Below are positions 44,941 through 54,712 of a stretch of 64,000 bases of DNA, one piece after another; the stretch's first letter is position 1, and every line of letters begins with the position of its first letter. Location of the stretch: the NCBI GenBank assembly GCA_007120035.1, contig SKON01000193.1:1-64000 (forward strand), read 5' to 3'. Source of the stretch: Myxococcales bacterium. GTDB lineage: Bacteria > Myxococcota_A > Bradymonadia > Bradymonadales > Bradymonadaceae. A program made the translations under genes and the position numbers. Under the pieces are notes generated by a model. It saw nothing but the letters and a program-made list of their open reading frames with translations, was not told the origin of the DNA and made no database searches.

Positions 44941-45771
44941 TCAGAGGCAGGAGGCCGGTGAGGTTCGTCCCGGAGAACCGAGCAGGGGGCCGGAGCTGAA
45001 GCCCTCCAGGTGGTAGCACCAGGAGTCGGGGCGCTCGGCGTCCTCCCGCTCATCGACGCCGGACCGCAGTCCGAAGGCGATATTCTCTCGGATGTCGAGG
45101 CGGGTGGAGGAGATCCCCTCGAGATCGACGAGGAATCCCTGGCGCCAGCCGATCTCGTGGTGGATACGAAACCGCAGCTCACCCTGGACCTCGATCAGCC
45201 GGAGGGTTCGGCTGAAGTTGGAGAGGGGAATGGATCGGTGCCACCGACCGTACTCGTAGTATGTGCCCTCGTCGAGGTGGTCGGTGATGTCGTAATAGGG
45301 ATGGTCTTCCCGGAGAAAGAGGAAGAACCCTCCCGGGGGGATGGGCTTGAGGTTGGTGACGATCTCTTCTTCTTCCGGGGAGGAGACCAGACGGTCCACA
45401 TAGATGCGGTCGTTGGTTTCCACCACCTCGATGATCAGATCGAGGGGGTCGATAGGGACATCGCCGGCGTTGAAGATCTCGATGTACTCTCCGAGCTCTA
45501 AGGGAGAGTCCGGTGGGGTGGAGGGACGGATCATCACCTCGGAGATCAACAGCGCCGGACCACGGGAGGGGGTGTCGGCGTCGTCGGGGAGCTCGGGCAC
45601 ATCCTCTACAGAAGGGTCGGCGTCGGGTTCGTCGGGGGGCTCGAAGGGCAACGGATAGGGATGATCCTCGAGATCGACGTGGAGATGACAGGACGATAGC
45701 CCGATCAGGGCCAGACAGAGCGCCGGCACAAGGGTCCGGGAGATGAGATGAGGGCGATAATGGTCAGACAC
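44941..45771 (-). CDS. Lamin-tail-domain lipoprotein
   Basis: A 276-residue predicted lipoprotein (lipobox LIGLSSC) with an acidic Pro-rich spacer. The core LLISEVMIRPSTPPDSPLELGEYIEIFNAGDVPIDPLDLII has the opening strands of the lamin tail domain, an Ig-like fold often found in secreted bacterial proteins (ISE.M..P....GEYIE..N). The rest continues the beta pattern and ends with two cysteines (WCYHLEG, PASCL). Its stop abuts the stop of the T2SF gene with no gap. Function unknown. Confidence 0.8.
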   Translation of the reverse strand: MSDHYRPHLISRTLVPALCLALIGLSSCHLHVDLEDHPYPLPFEPPDEPDADPSVEDVPELPDDADTPSRGPALLISEVMIRPSTPPDSPLELGEYIEIFNAGDVPIDPLDLIIEVVETNDRIYVDRLVSSPEEEEIVTNLKPIPPGGFFLFLREDHPYYDITDHLDEGTYYEYGRWHRSIPLSNFSRTLRLIEVQGELRFRIHHEIGWRQGFLVDLEGISSTRLDIRENIAFGLRSGVDEREDAERPDSWCYHLEGFSSGPLLGSPGRTSPASCL

Positions 45772-46189
45772 TCCAACTCCTCGGCAAGGCGGAGGGTGAT
45801 GGGGAGAGGCTACGGCGGTCCCCAGAGCCTTTCAAGAGTGATAAGGGTATTGCGTCGTCCCAGGGGATGGGGTAAAGAGAGAAAAGAGGCGTCCAGGAAA
45901 GAGCGAAGTGAACGAATCGCCGCGTCGACAAGACCGGACGCCAACGCACCAACCACCTTCAAAACGATGCGAATCACCAAGGTGAGCGCCCCAGAGATTG
46001 GGGACGGTGAAGGAGAGTACTCTCAGGGGCTGTGGTGCCGAGTTTCGAGAGACCACACCCAGAGTAGGACGCGGTGAGTTGTCAGGCGCACCCACATGGC
46101 CCCAGAGCTGGAGCCGCCGGAGATATGCGTCAAGCCACGAAAGGGAAGACTGCCCCCCCGAAGAGCGGAGGGGACGCAGCGAGGAGAGA
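45772..46189. other. 418-base gap without a gene
   Basis: No credible reading frame or known RNA. Weak signals are a possible promoter at 45850-45878 (TTGCGT-N17-TAAAGA) and a perfect 12-bp palindrome GAGAGTACTCTC near 46011-46022. If the promoter is real, the next gene has a leader of about 300 bases. Confidence 0.4.
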
Positions 46190-46987
46190 ATGAGCGAAGA
46201 ATCCAATCAGGGATCTCCCGATGAGAAGCGGGAGAGTTCTCGACGGCGGCGTCGCCGATCGTCGGGCGGAAGCGACGGTTCGAAGCAGGGCAACCAGGGC
46301 AACAAGGGCGGGTCCTCGGGACGGCGACGGCGTCGCCGACGGTCACGAGGAAAGAAGAAGAGCCAGTCCGGGGGAGAGAAGTCCCAAGAGTCCAAGTCCG
46401 GCGATTCCAACAAGGGTCGATCCGGCTCCAAGCGGTCCAACCGACGGTCCAATCGTCGGCGGTCGAACCGGAAGAAGCAGTCCCATCGCAACCGAGGATC
46501 TCGGCAGAACCGCAGCAAGAAGCGGTCCCGCCGCAAGACCCCGGTGCGGAAGCTGAAGACCCCGGAGAGTAAGCTCGGCGGGCGAGAGCCGTTGCTGGAC
46601 CCGTCGGCGATCACCCACGAGGCGCCTTCGGAGATGACGGCCTTCGAGCTCTTCTGCGCGCTGCATCTGGGGATCACGGAGAACAACAACTTCCGCAAGC
46701 AGTCCCTGGGAGAGATCGCCCAGCGATTCCGGACCTCCACCGAAGAGGTGAAGAAGGCCCTGAAGAACTTCGGGCTCGATCGGGAGACCGTTCGCCGGTC
46801 CTCCTTCGATATGTCTCTGGCTGAGCTGGACATGAAAGTGGCCCCTAACGGGTTGGATAAGAAAGAGCTGGCCCGGCCCCTCTTCGAAGACTTCCTCGTG
46901 GCGACTCCGGACGCTCGAAAAGCCATCGAGGCCTTGGAGAGCCAGGAAGAGTCGGGAGAGGGTAGCCCGGAGTCCACGGGTGCCTAA
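46190..46987 (+). CDS. Strongly basic Arg/Ser/Lys-rich protein, probable nucleic-acid binder
   Basis: A 265-residue protein. The first 140 residues are almost only R, S, K, G, N, Q with blocks like RRRRRRSSGG and GRRRRRRRRS, a disordered polycation. The last 100 residues are a folded-looking acidic/neutral domain (FELFCALHLGITENNNFRKQSLGEIAQRFRTSTEEVKKALKNFGL) resembling a small helix-turn-helix or DnaA-like bundle. No family recognised. GAGGAG precedes ATG 46190. A GC hairpin (46992-47011) separates it from the receiver-domain gene 54 bases on. Confidence 0.78.
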   Translation: MSEESNQGSPDEKRESSRRRRRRSSGGSDGSKQGNQGNKGGSSGRRRRRRRSRGKKKSQSGGEKSQESKSGDSNKGRSGSKRSNRRSNRRRSNRKKQSHRNRGSRQNRSKKRSRRKTPVRKLKTPESKLGGREPLLDPSAITHEAPSEMTAFELFCALHLGITENNNFRKQSLGEIAQRFRTSTEEVKKALKNFGLDRETVRRSSFDMSLAELDMKVAPNGLDKKELARPLFEDFLVATPDARKAIEALESQEESGEGSPESTGA

Positions 46988-47041
46988 GTTGCACAGGGGT
47001 CGCACCCTGTGGGCCATCACACCGCATCAGAGAAGGTGGAT

Positions 47042-47521
47042 ATGAGTGAAAAGGAAGACCGAGTCGCCGAAGAGATCGACGAGATCTCCCTGGACGCGTT
47101 GCCCTTCGGGCCACCGACGGAGCGGGACCGACCATTGATCTTGTTGGCCGATGACGACAGCGAGATGCGGATGATGCTCCGGGCTCATTTCTCGCGGATG
47201 GACTGCGATCTGATCGAGAGCATGGACGGGGCGGACACGCTGGAGCAGATCATCAGCCACCGGCCCAATCTGGTGGTGTTGGACGTGATGATGCCCGAGC
47301 TGACGGGGTGGGAGATCTGCAAGTACGTCAAGCAGCGAGACACCTACGATGACACGGGGATCATCATGCTCACCGGCATCGGTGCCACCAACAACGAGTT
47401 GACCTCGCCCCTCTTCGGGGCCGACGACTACCTGGACAAACCCTTCGAGTTCCCGGCCCTGCAGTCGAAGGTGAAGGCCGTGCTGGCCGAGAAGAAGAGC
47501 CCCCCTCTGAACCCGGCCTGA
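47042..47521 (+). CDS. Stand-alone response-regulator receiver protein
   Basis: A CheY-like receiver of 159 residues with a 35-residue acidic N-terminal tail. Phosphorylation site Asp81 in VVLDVMMPE, acidic triad DDD near residue 37, the switch Thr in IIMLTGIG and Lys133 in DYLDKPFEF. No output domain, so it acts by protein contact. ATG 47042 follows AAGGTGG. Convergent with the FHA gene with one base between stops. Its kinase is not evident; the kinase at 50117 has its own regulator. Confidence 0.9.
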   Translation: MSEKEDRVAEEIDEISLDALPFGPPTERDRPLILLADDDSEMRMMLRAHFSRMDCDLIESMDGADTLEQIISHRPNLVVLDVMMPELTGWEICKYVKQRDTYDDTGIIMLTGIGATNNELTSPLFGADDYLDKPFEFPALQSKVKAVLAEKKSPPLNPA

Positions 47522-47522
47522 G

Positions 47523-50021
47523 TCAGTCCTGAAGGCCTGCCTGTGCCTGATCGCGGAGACCGTCGAGGCGGGAGGTGAACGCCCCCCCGCTGATCACGGC
47601 CTGATCGTGGCGTCGAGCTGCCTCGATCTGGCGCTGGGCGGCGGCGAAGTCTCCCTCTTGGATCGCCCTCTCGGCGCCCCGCAGATCTCGCTGAAAAGAC
47701 CGAATCGCCGAGGCGGTGTCGGCAGCCCGGTTGCTCACCGAGCCGGAGGCCGTGTCCGCGATCGACCGGAAGTGAGCGATCGCGGCGTCGAAGTTTCCGG
47801 CCCGGTACATGGAGTAGCCTTCGGTGAAGTTGATCGACGCGCCTCCACCGGTCCTCTCGGAGGACTCGCTGGATTCCGCCGCTGGTTGGGCGAAGGGATC
47901 TTGAAGCTCATCATCGAGGCTCAGTCGCTCTGGACGCCGCTGCGTCTCCGCCGGTTCCGGCTGAGGTCGGGGGGCAGGTCGGGCCGGTCGGGCCGGTGAC
48001 GGGTCGGGTGCGGCCCGTTGCGGTGCCGGTGACGGTGTGAGGGTCGGCGCCGGGTCGGGGTCCAGAACGGCGAGCTCTTCGGGAGTCTCTTCGAGGGGCT
48101 CTTCGGTGGGATCACCGAGGGCCTCCAAGAGTCGCTGAGCAGCGCCGTGGTGGGGGGAGATCGCCAGCAGCTCGTCCAGATGCTCGCGGCTGGCGTCGAG
48201 TTCCCCGTCATCGAAGGCTTCCTGGGCCCGGCGAAAGAGCTCCTCGGTGCGGTTCTGGCGAGCGAGCCGCAAGATCGAACGAGCTTCCCCGTGATAGACG
48301 CTGTCGTCCCGGATCTCCTCGAGGTGAGACAAGAGCGCCGGTGAGAGCTCCGGTGGCGCGATCTCGCGGGCCTCGTGGAGCGTCGCTTGGGCCCGCTGCT
48401 CCCTCTCGATGCGGTCCAATTGTGCCGGGATCTGTCCAAAAGCAGGGTCTACCTCATAGGCTCGCTGGAAATAGGTGTGGGCGTCGTCCCATCGGTGGTC
48501 CTGGATGGCCGCCACCCCGTCGAGGTAGTGATCGGCGGCGGTAGGGCCCTGGGCGGTCCCGGGGCTCTGGAGCACCGAGAAGAGGAGGAACGCCAGCAGG
48601 GGAACGGAGAGGACCACGGCGACGACCGTGATCGAGAAGAGGAGGCGGTCCACGGCGCTGCGAGGGGCCGGGGCGTCGCCGAGAGAGGCCAGTTGTCGGC
48701 GCTGGCCGGCGGCCAGGGTGCTGGTCGAGGCCGCCGGGACGAGCCGTCGCTGACGGTGATCCACGGGAGCGTCGCCGGGGATCAAGAATTGAAAGAGGGA
48801 CTCACCGGCCTCGATGCGGTCGCCGTGGAAGAGATCGGCCTCCTGAATCTTGATGCCGTTGAGGGAGGTGCCGTTGGCGGCGAAGAGATCCTTGACCAGG
48901 AAGGTCTCGTCGGGCTGCTTGAGGATCTCGAAGTGTTGGCGGCTCATCGCCAGATCGGGGATTGCCACGGCGTTGGTGGAGGCCCGTCCGATGCTGTTTC
49001 TCATGCGGTTCAGGAGAAACTCCTGTCCCGCCGAAGGTCCCTTCAGAGTGGTCAGGCGTGGGCAGATCGGGTCGTGTTCAAAGGGGCTGTCGAAGATCTC
49101 GGTCTTGTCTTCCCGAAACTCCTCGGCGGGGTCGGTCCGAGGCGCAACGGGCGCCGGGGGGGCGGTGGCCAACGTGGGGGCGGACGGAGCAGACGGAGCG
49201 GGGGGAGCGACCGATGGAGGTGTCTCGGGGGTCCGGGGTAGAGCGGAGCGCATGGGGGCTGTCGATGGCTCCGGAGGGGGAGAGAACTCGGTGCTCTCCT
49301 CGTCGGGGAACTCCTCGTCGGGGAACTCCTTGACCGGGGACGCCTGGGCGCTGTCGGCCTCGGAGATCTCGGTGAGGTCGACCATCATGGTGATCTCCCC
49401 CGGCTCTTCCTGGGTCTCCTCTTCGATCTCCGTGAGATCCTCGGTGACGATCGCATCCTCGGTGACGATCGCGTCGAGTTGTTCGGAGGGAAGCTCCGCA
49501 GGGGTATCGATGCCTTCGATGCGGTCCGTATTGACCTCGGGGAGCTCATCGATGTCGTCGATGCCCTCGATGCGGTCCGTGTCGGGCTCGGGAAGCTCGT
49601 CGATGCCCTCGATGCGGTCCGTATCGGGCTCGGGAAGCTCGTCGATGGTATCGATGCCCTCGATGCGGTCCGTATCCGGTTCGGGGAGCTCATCGTCGAG
49701 GGCCGGTTCGACGTCGACGTCGTCGGGAGGGAGCTGAGGCTTCCGAAGGGCGGTCCCGAAGTTCAGGAGGGTTCCGCTACGAGCCCGGCGGGGAGGGAGC
49801 TTCTTCTTCTCTTTCGGGGAGTCCTGGTCGCCGTCGGTGTGGCGAGCGGAGGAGAGCTTTCGCAGGCGGGCGGCGAGGTCATTGGAGCCGCCGGGTTTCG
49901 AGCGGGAGGCTGCCGGGAGCCGGATGGTGGGCTGTTTTGGCCGCGACTGATCCCCGTCCTCTCTCTCCGGTGCCTCGGGGGCCTCCCCAGCAGAGGTGTC
50001 GTCCTGATCGCCGTTGGACAT
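47523..50021 (-). CDS. FHA-domain protein with repeats, membrane helix and TPR-like C-terminus
   Basis: An 832-residue signalling protein. The N-terminal 110 residues are basic/polar disorder. Then come four near copies of ELPEPDTDRIEGID (about 110-170), an acidic segment and a Pro/Ala-rich linker. The FHA domain (about 325-415) shows NSIGRASTNAVAIPDLAMSRQHFEI and LFAANGTSLNG, the phosphothreonine-binding loops. A membrane helix near 470-495 is followed by a periplasmic or cytoplasmic TPR-like region, another Pro-rich linker and a helical end (FTEGYSMYRAGNFDAAIAHF). The repeats contain D-T-D, a possible phosphothreonine ligand for the FHA itself (inference). Confidence 0.85.
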   Translation of the reverse strand: MSNGDQDDTSAGEAPEAPEREDGDQSRPKQPTIRLPAASRSKPGGSNDLAARLRKLSSARHTDGDQDSPKEKKKLPPRRARSGTLLNFGTALRKPQLPPDDVDVEPALDDELPEPDTDRIEGIDTIDELPEPDTDRIEGIDELPEPDTDRIEGIDDIDELPEVNTDRIEGIDTPAELPSEQLDAIVTEDAIVTEDLTEIEEETQEEPGEITMMVDLTEISEADSAQASPVKEFPDEEFPDEESTEFSPPPEPSTAPMRSALPRTPETPPSVAPPAPSAPSAPTLATAPPAPVAPRTDPAEEFREDKTEIFDSPFEHDPICPRLTTLKGPSAGQEFLLNRMRNSIGRASTNAVAIPDLAMSRQHFEILKQPDETFLVKDLFAANGTSLNGIKIQEADLFHGDRIEAGESLFQFLIPGDAPVDHRQRRLVPAASTSTLAAGQRRQLASLGDAPAPRSAVDRLLFSITVVAVVLSVPLLAFLLFSVLQSPGTAQGPTAADHYLDGVAAIQDHRWDDAHTYFQRAYEVDPAFGQIPAQLDRIEREQRAQATLHEAREIAPPELSPALLSHLEEIRDDSVYHGEARSILRLARQNRTEELFRRAQEAFDDGELDASREHLDELLAISPHHGAAQRLLEALGDPTEEPLEETPEELAVLDPDPAPTLTPSPAPQRAAPDPSPARPARPAPRPQPEPAETQRRPERLSLDDELQDPFAQPAAESSESSERTGGGASINFTEGYSMYRAGNFDAAIAHFRSIADTASGSVSNRAADTASAIRSFQRDLRGAERAIQEGDFAAAQRQIEAARRHDQAVISGGAFTSRLDGLRDQAQAGLQD
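49506..49692 (-). repeat. Tandem coding repeat, about 42-51 bp units
   Basis: Four near-identical copies encoding ELPEPDTDRIEGID; spacers I-D or D-I-D make the unit length variable. The DNA copies differ at synonymous positions. Confidence 0.85.
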
Positions 50022-50116
50022 GAGATCTCAAGGGGTTGGGTTTGCTTCCGCGCCCTGACGAGGATAGCCTTCGGGCCCAGAGAGTGTCAATTCTGCGGCA
50101 TCCCTCGGAGTTCTTG

Positions 50117-51604
50117 ATGCGGTCCTTACGGGCGAGGTTGATCATAGCCTTCGTGGTTCCCACGGCGATCCTGGTGGTGGCCCTGGTGGCTGTGGCCTAC
50201 GATCGGGCGAGATCGGGGATGGAGGCGGAGCTGGAGGAGCGGCTGAAGGCGGTCGGTCAGGCGATCTCGGCAGAGATGAGCGAGGGGATCGACGCGGCTC
50301 AGCTCTCTCGCCTCGATGACCAGATGCCCCGGGTGCACGCCGGGCTCCAGAGTCGTCTGGTAGCCGTGCGAGACGCCACCGAGGTGGAGCGGATCTTCGT
50401 CTTCGATGGGGAGGCCCGGAGTCTGGTGGACACCGATGAGGAGGGGTTCATCGGCGAGACCTTGTACCGGGTGGAGGCCGATCGGGAAGAGTGGCGGGCG
50501 GGCTTTGAGGAGGGGCGAGCCGGGGCGGGGCCCCTCTTCCGGGATGAGGACGGGAGCTACCACAAGACGGCCTACGTCCCGATCTATCTGGACGAGCAAC
50601 CCGTGGTGATCGTGGGGGTGGTGGCGAGCGCGACCTACTTTGATCTTCTGGCCCGTCTGGCGACGGTGCTGACCCTTCTGGGAATCCTGGGAGTGGTGGT
50701 GGTCTTCCTGATCGGCCTGTGGTTCGCCGCGGTGCTGGTGAGGCCTGTGGACGCCCTGGTCGACGCCGCCGGGCGCCTCGCCGAGGGGGAGATGAACGTG
50801 CCCGTTCGGGACACCCGGGGGCAGACCGAAGAGTTGGAGTTCTTGACCGCCTCCTTTGAGGAGATGCGCCGGGCTATCGTGGAGCGCGACGAAGAGATGC
50901 ACATGATGCTCGCCGGCATCGCCCATGAGGTGCGAAATCCTCTGGGTGGGATGGAGCTCTTCTGCGGATTGCTGAAAGAGGAGCTGCAGGCCGATCAGGA
51001 GCACTCCCGGGTGGAGATGGTGGAGAAGATCGAACGGGAGCTCACCTATCTGAGCCGGGTGGTGGGAGACTTTTTGACCTTCGCGAGACCCGAGGCGTTG
51101 CAGTTGGAGCGGGTGAGGGCGGCGTCGTTTTTGGAGGAGATCCGGGAGCTCTGCGCGGGAGAGACCCTGAAGGCCGGGTGCGCCGTAGAGATCGACCTGG
51201 AAGAAGGGATGGAGCTGACCGTGGACACCGGGAGGTTCCGGCGAGCCCTGTTGAACGTGGTGCGTAACGCCTGGCAGGCCTGTCCCGAGGGGGCGACGAT
51301 TCGGCTCCGAGGGGTGTCAGAGGGAGATCAACGGATCATCGAGGTGATCGACGACGGACCGGGGATCGATTCGGAGAAGCTCGATGAGCTCTGTCGCCCC
51401 TTCTACACGACCCGGGAGAAGGGCAGCGGGCTGGGGTTGTCGTTGACCAAGAAGATCGTCGATGACCATCGGGGTAGGCTGGAAATCAAGAGCGAAGTAG
51501 GAAAAGGTACGATCATTCGGTTGGTGCTGCCCTTTGACGAGGGCGTGGTGGCCGAGGAGAGTGATGGCGAACTCGAGGCGATCCCCGAGGGGTGGCTGGG
51601 GTAG
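50117..51604 (+). CDS. Sensor histidine kinase
   Basis: Membrane histidine kinase of 495 residues, first half of a two-component pair. Membrane helix at about 8-29, a periplasmic sensor of about 150 residues (double-Cache/PAS-like), a second helix near 180-208 and a HAMP-like linker ([24 protein letters not shown]). The H box [11 protein letters not shown] places the phosphorylated His at 270. The N box ([14 protein letters not shown]), G1 (DDGPGID) and G2 ([13 protein letters not shown]) are intact. The regulator gene follows after 17 bases. ATG 50117 has GGAG upstream. Confidence 0.93.
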   Translation: MRSLRARLIIAFVVPTAILVVALVAVAYDRARSGMEAELEERLKAVGQAISAEMSEGIDAAQLSRLDDQMPRVHAGLQSRLVAVRDATEVERIFVFDGEARSLVDTDEEGFIGETLYRVEADREEWRAGFEEGRAGAGPLFRDEDGSYHKTAYVPIYLDEQPVVIVGVVASATYFDLLARLATVLTLLGILGVVVVFLIGLWFAAVLVRPVDALVDAAGRLAEGEMNVPVRDTRGQTEELEFLTASFEEMRRAIVERDEEMHMMLAGIAHEVRNPLGGMELFCGLLKEELQADQEHSRVEMVEKIERELTYLSRVVGDFLTFARPEALQLERVRAASFLEEIRELCAGETLKAGCAVEIDLEEGMELTVDTGRFRRALLNVVRNAWQACPEGATIRLRGVSEGDQRIIEVIDDGPGIDSEKLDELCRPFYTTREKGSGLGLSLTKKIVDDHRGRLEIKSEVGKGTIIRLVLPFDEGVVAEESDGELEAIPEGWLG

Positions 51605-51621
51605 GGAACAGGGAGACCAGG

Positions 51622-53022
51622 ATGTCGAAAATTCTTGTGATCGAGGACAACGAGACCCTCCGAGAGGGGGTGATCCAGGTCTTGGAGCGGATGGGCCACG
51701 AGACGCTGGCGGCCCCCGGGGGCAAGCCAGGCCTGGCGCTCTTCGAGGAGGAGGGCCCTGATCTGGTGATCACGGACCTGAAGATGGATCAGGTCGACGG
51801 GATGGAGGTGTTGCGAACCGTACGGGAGAAGGATCCGGAGATCCCCGTGGTGATGATGACCGCCTTCGGGAGCATCGAGAAGGCCGTGGAGGCCATGCAG
51901 CTGGGGGCCTTCGACTTCTTGACCAAGCCCTTTCCCCCGACCCTGCTTCGGGCCCGGGTGGAGCGAGCCCTGGAGATCCGGGAGGAGCGGCGCCATCGGG
52001 AGCGGTTGGAGAACGAGAACGCCATGCTCCGGCGGGACTCGGCGATGGAGTTCGATCGAGATATCATCGGCGACTCCCAGGCGATCCGGCAGGTCTTGGA
52101 GCGAGTGGAGCGGGCCGCGGGCAGTGACAGCACGGTGTATATCCACGGGGAATCGGGGACCGGCAAGGAGCTGGTGGCCCGGGCGCTTCACCGGGCGTCG
52201 CCTCGGGCCGAGGGGCCCTTCGTGAAGGTGAACTGCTCGGCCCTGGCGGAGAATCTCTTGGAGTCGGAGCTCTTTGGCCACGAGAAGGGAGCCTACACGG
52301 GGGCCCATCAACGGCGACTGGGTCGATTTGAACTCGCCGACCAGGGGACCATCTTTCTCGATGAGATCGGCGATATCAGCCCTACGATACAGGTAAAGCT
52401 CTTGCGGGTGATCCAGGAGAGGCGGTTCGAGCGGGTAGGGGGAGAGAAGACGGTGAGCACCGATGTGAGGGTCGTGACGGCGACCCACCATGACTTGCGG
52501 GCTCTGGTGGACGAGGGGAAGTTTCGAGAGGACCTTTATTATCGACTACATATCATTCCCATTGAGCTGCCGCCCCTGCGGGAGCGGCCCACGGATCTGC
52601 CTGTGTTGGTGGACCACTTCTTGGAGAAGCTGGCGTCCCGGACCCGGTCTCAGGCCAGGCGGGTGGGTCCCGAGGTGTTGGCGGCCCTGCGGGGATACGA
52701 ATGGCCCGGCAACGTTCGTGAGCTGGAGAACGTGATCGAACACGCCCTGGTCTTCGCCCGGGGAGAAGAGATCACCCTGGAGGACTTGCCGCCGACGGTG
52801 GGTGGGGGCCGGCGGTCGGGAGGGGCCGGGATCGGGCTGGAGGTGGTGGAGCGGCGAAGCTTGCCGGAGGTGCTGGAGGACTTGGAGCGGGATCTGATCT
52901 GCGAGGCCTTCGAGAAGGCCGAGGGGGTCAAGACCGAGACGGCTCGACTCTTGGGGATCAAGCCCAGCGCGTTGTATTACAAGCTGGAAAAGTACGGGAT
53001 CGAGGCCGAAGAGGAAGCCTGA
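51622..53022 (+). CDS. NtrC-family sigma-54-dependent response regulator
   Basis: Activates RpoN promoters when phosphorylated by the kinase encoded just upstream. The 466 residues contain a receiver (phospho-Asp52 in VITDLKMD, Lys in TKPF), a long linker helix, an AAA+ core with Walker A GESGTGKE, the sigma-54 contact loop GAYTGA (a Tyr variant of GAFTGA), Walker [10 protein letters not shown], arginine finger region LRERP, and a C-terminal Fis-type helix-turn-helix ([17 protein letters not shown]). The two consensus sigma-54 promoters at 8373 and 8835 are possible but unproven targets. Confidence 0.95.
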   Translation: MSKILVIEDNETLREGVIQVLERMGHETLAAPGGKPGLALFEEEGPDLVITDLKMDQVDGMEVLRTVREKDPEIPVVMMTAFGSIEKAVEAMQLGAFDFLTKPFPPTLLRARVERALEIREERRHRERLENENAMLRRDSAMEFDRDIIGDSQAIRQVLERVERAAGSDSTVYIHGESGTGKELVARALHRASPRAEGPFVKVNCSALAENLLESELFGHEKGAYTGAHQRRLGRFELADQGTIFLDEIGDISPTIQVKLLRVIQERRFERVGGEKTVSTDVRVVTATHHDLRALVDEGKFREDLYYRLHIIPIELPPLRERPTDLPVLVDHFLEKLASRTRSQARRVGPEVLAALRGYEWPGNVRELENVIEHALVFARGEEITLEDLPPTVGGGRRSGGAGIGLEVVERRSLPEVLEDLERDLICEAFEKAEGVKTETARLLGIKPSALYYKLEKYGIEAEEEA

Positions 53023-53031
53023 GGACTTCCC

Positions 53032-53061
53032 TTGACCGAGGCGCGGGGCCATGGCTAGGGT
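53032..53061 (+). promoter_or_regulatory. Possible promoter of pckA
   Basis: TTGACC, 18 bases, TAGGGT, about 58 bases before the pckA start. The -10 box is weak. Confidence 0.4.
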
Positions 53062-53118
53062 GCCGCCATTGATCGGGCGTGGGCAAATGGGTCGAATTCG
53101 AAAGCGAAGGGTGATGCG

Positions 53119-54705
53119 ATGAGCGTGGACTTGAAAGAATATGGGATTCAGGGGCCAAAGGTGTTGCGAAACCTCAGCGTGGCGCGGCTCTACGAGGAGG
53201 CGGTTCGGTTCGACAAAGGAGCTAAGATCTCCTCCACAGGGGCGCTGATCGCCTTCTCCGGGGAGAAGACCGGGCGAAGCCCGAAGGACAAGCGGATCGT
53301 CCGGGAGCCCGGCAGCGAAGAGAATGTGTGGTGGGGCCCGGTGAACATGGAGATCAGCCCCGAGGGGTTCGCGGCGAATAAAGAGCGGGCCATCGAATAC
53401 CTGGGCCAGGAGAACCAGATCTACGTGATCGATGGGTTCGCCGGCTGGGATCGGGACCATCAGATCAAGGTCCGGGTGATCTGCGCCCGGTCTTATCACG
53501 CCCTCTTTATGCACAATATGCTGATCCGGCCTACCGCCGAGGAGCTGGAGAACTTCGGGGAGCCCGACTACGTGATCTTCAACGCCGGTGGGAGAGAAGC
53601 CGACCCTGGAGCGGTGGAGGAGCTCTCGTCGAAGACGTCGGTGGCCCTGGACTTCTCGTCGGGGCACTTCGTGATCCTCGGGACGGACTACGCCGGTGAG
53701 ATGAAGAAGGGGGTGTTCACGGTGATGCACTACCTGATGCCTCTTCGGGGCGTGCTCTCCATGCACTGCTCGGCCAATGAAGGGGAAGAGGGCGACGTGT
53801 CGGTCTTCTTCGGGCTGTCAGGGACGGGCAAGACCACGCTGTCCACGGATCCCAACCGGAAGCTGATCGGTGACGACGAGCATTGTTGGACGGACACGGG
53901 GATCTTCAATATCGAGGGTGGCTGCTATGCGAAGACCATCGATCTGAGCGAAGAGGCCGAGCCCCTGATCTACGACGCGATCCGTTTCGGGGCGGTGCTG
54001 GAGAACGTCGGCGTCGACGAGGAGACCCGGGTGGTGGACTACACCGACGACTCGATCACCCAGAACACCCGGACCTCCTATCCCATCGAGTTCGTGCCCG
54101 GGGCGAAGATCCCCTGCGTGGGGGGTCACGCCGACAACATCATCTTTCTGACCTGCGACGCCTACGGGGTGCTGCCGCCGGTGAGCCGGCTGACGCCGGA
54201 GCAGGCGATGTACCACTTCATCAGCGGATACACGGCGAAGGTGGCCGGGACCGAGATGGGCGTGGAGGAGCCGGAGGCGACGTTCTCGGCCTGTTTCGGG
54301 GCGGCCTTTCTGGTGCTTCACCCCATGCGGTACGCCGAGCTGTTGGCGGAGAAGATGCGCAAGTTCGGGGGCAAGGCCTGGTTGGTGAACACCGGATGGA
54401 CCGGGGGCGCCTTCGGGACGGGCAAGCGGATCAACCTGAAGTACACCCGGGCGATCATCGACGCCATCAACTCCGGGAAGCTCGCCGACGCCCCCACCGA
54501 GGAGGATCCCTTCTTCAAGGTCGGGATCGTGACCTCCTGTCCGGAGGTGCCCGATGAGATCCTGGTGCCGAAGAACACCTGGAAGGACAAAGAGGCGTTT
54601 GACACCACGGCCCGCAAACTGGTGAGCGCCTTCAGCCGTAACTTCGAGAAGTTCTCCAGCGAAGCCGGGCCCGAGGTGTTGGCGGCGGCGCCGTCGTTGG
54701 ACTGA
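53119..54705 (+). CDS. pckA: Phosphoenolpyruvate carboxykinase (ATP)
   Basis: Converts oxaloacetate to PEP in gluconeogenesis. The 528-residue protein has the substrate block GEKTGRSPKDKRIV, the kinase-1a loop GLSGTGKTTLSTD and the metal site GDDEHCWTD, then the ENVGVDEETR block and NTGWTGGAFGTGKRI near the C-terminus. These identify the ATP-type, not the GTP-type, enzyme. ATG 53119 has AAGGGTGA upstream. With a propionyl-CoA module nearby it fits growth on amino acids or fatty acids. Confidence 0.97.
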   Translation: MSVDLKEYGIQGPKVLRNLSVARLYEEAVRFDKGAKISSTGALIAFSGEKTGRSPKDKRIVREPGSEENVWWGPVNMEISPEGFAANKERAIEYLGQENQIYVIDGFAGWDRDHQIKVRVICARSYHALFMHNMLIRPTAEELENFGEPDYVIFNAGGREADPGAVEELSSKTSVALDFSSGHFVILGTDYAGEMKKGVFTVMHYLMPLRGVLSMHCSANEGEEGDVSVFFGLSGTGKTTLSTDPNRKLIGDDEHCWTDTGIFNIEGGCYAKTIDLSEEAEPLIYDAIRFGAVLENVGVDEETRVVDYTDDSITQNTRTSYPIEFVPGAKIPCVGGHADNIIFLTCDAYGVLPPVSRLTPEQAMYHFISGYTAKVAGTEMGVEEPEATFSACFGAAFLVLHPMRYAELLAEKMRKFGGKAWLVNTGWTGGAFGTGKRINLKYTRAIIDAINSGKLADAPTEEDPFFKVGIVTSCPEVPDEILVPKNTWKDKEAFDTTARKLVSAFSRNFEKFSSEAGPEVLAAAPSLD

Positions 54706-54712
54706 GGCGACC

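Noticed and set aside
45772-46189. A structured RNA (RNase P, SRP, tmRNA or 6S)
   Set aside because: None of the conserved cores of these RNAs can be found in the gap.
46992-47011. Hairpin CACAGGG-N6-CCCTGTG between the basic protein and receiver genes as a terminator
   Set aside because: No T tract follows; it may affect mRNA stability but I cannot call termination.
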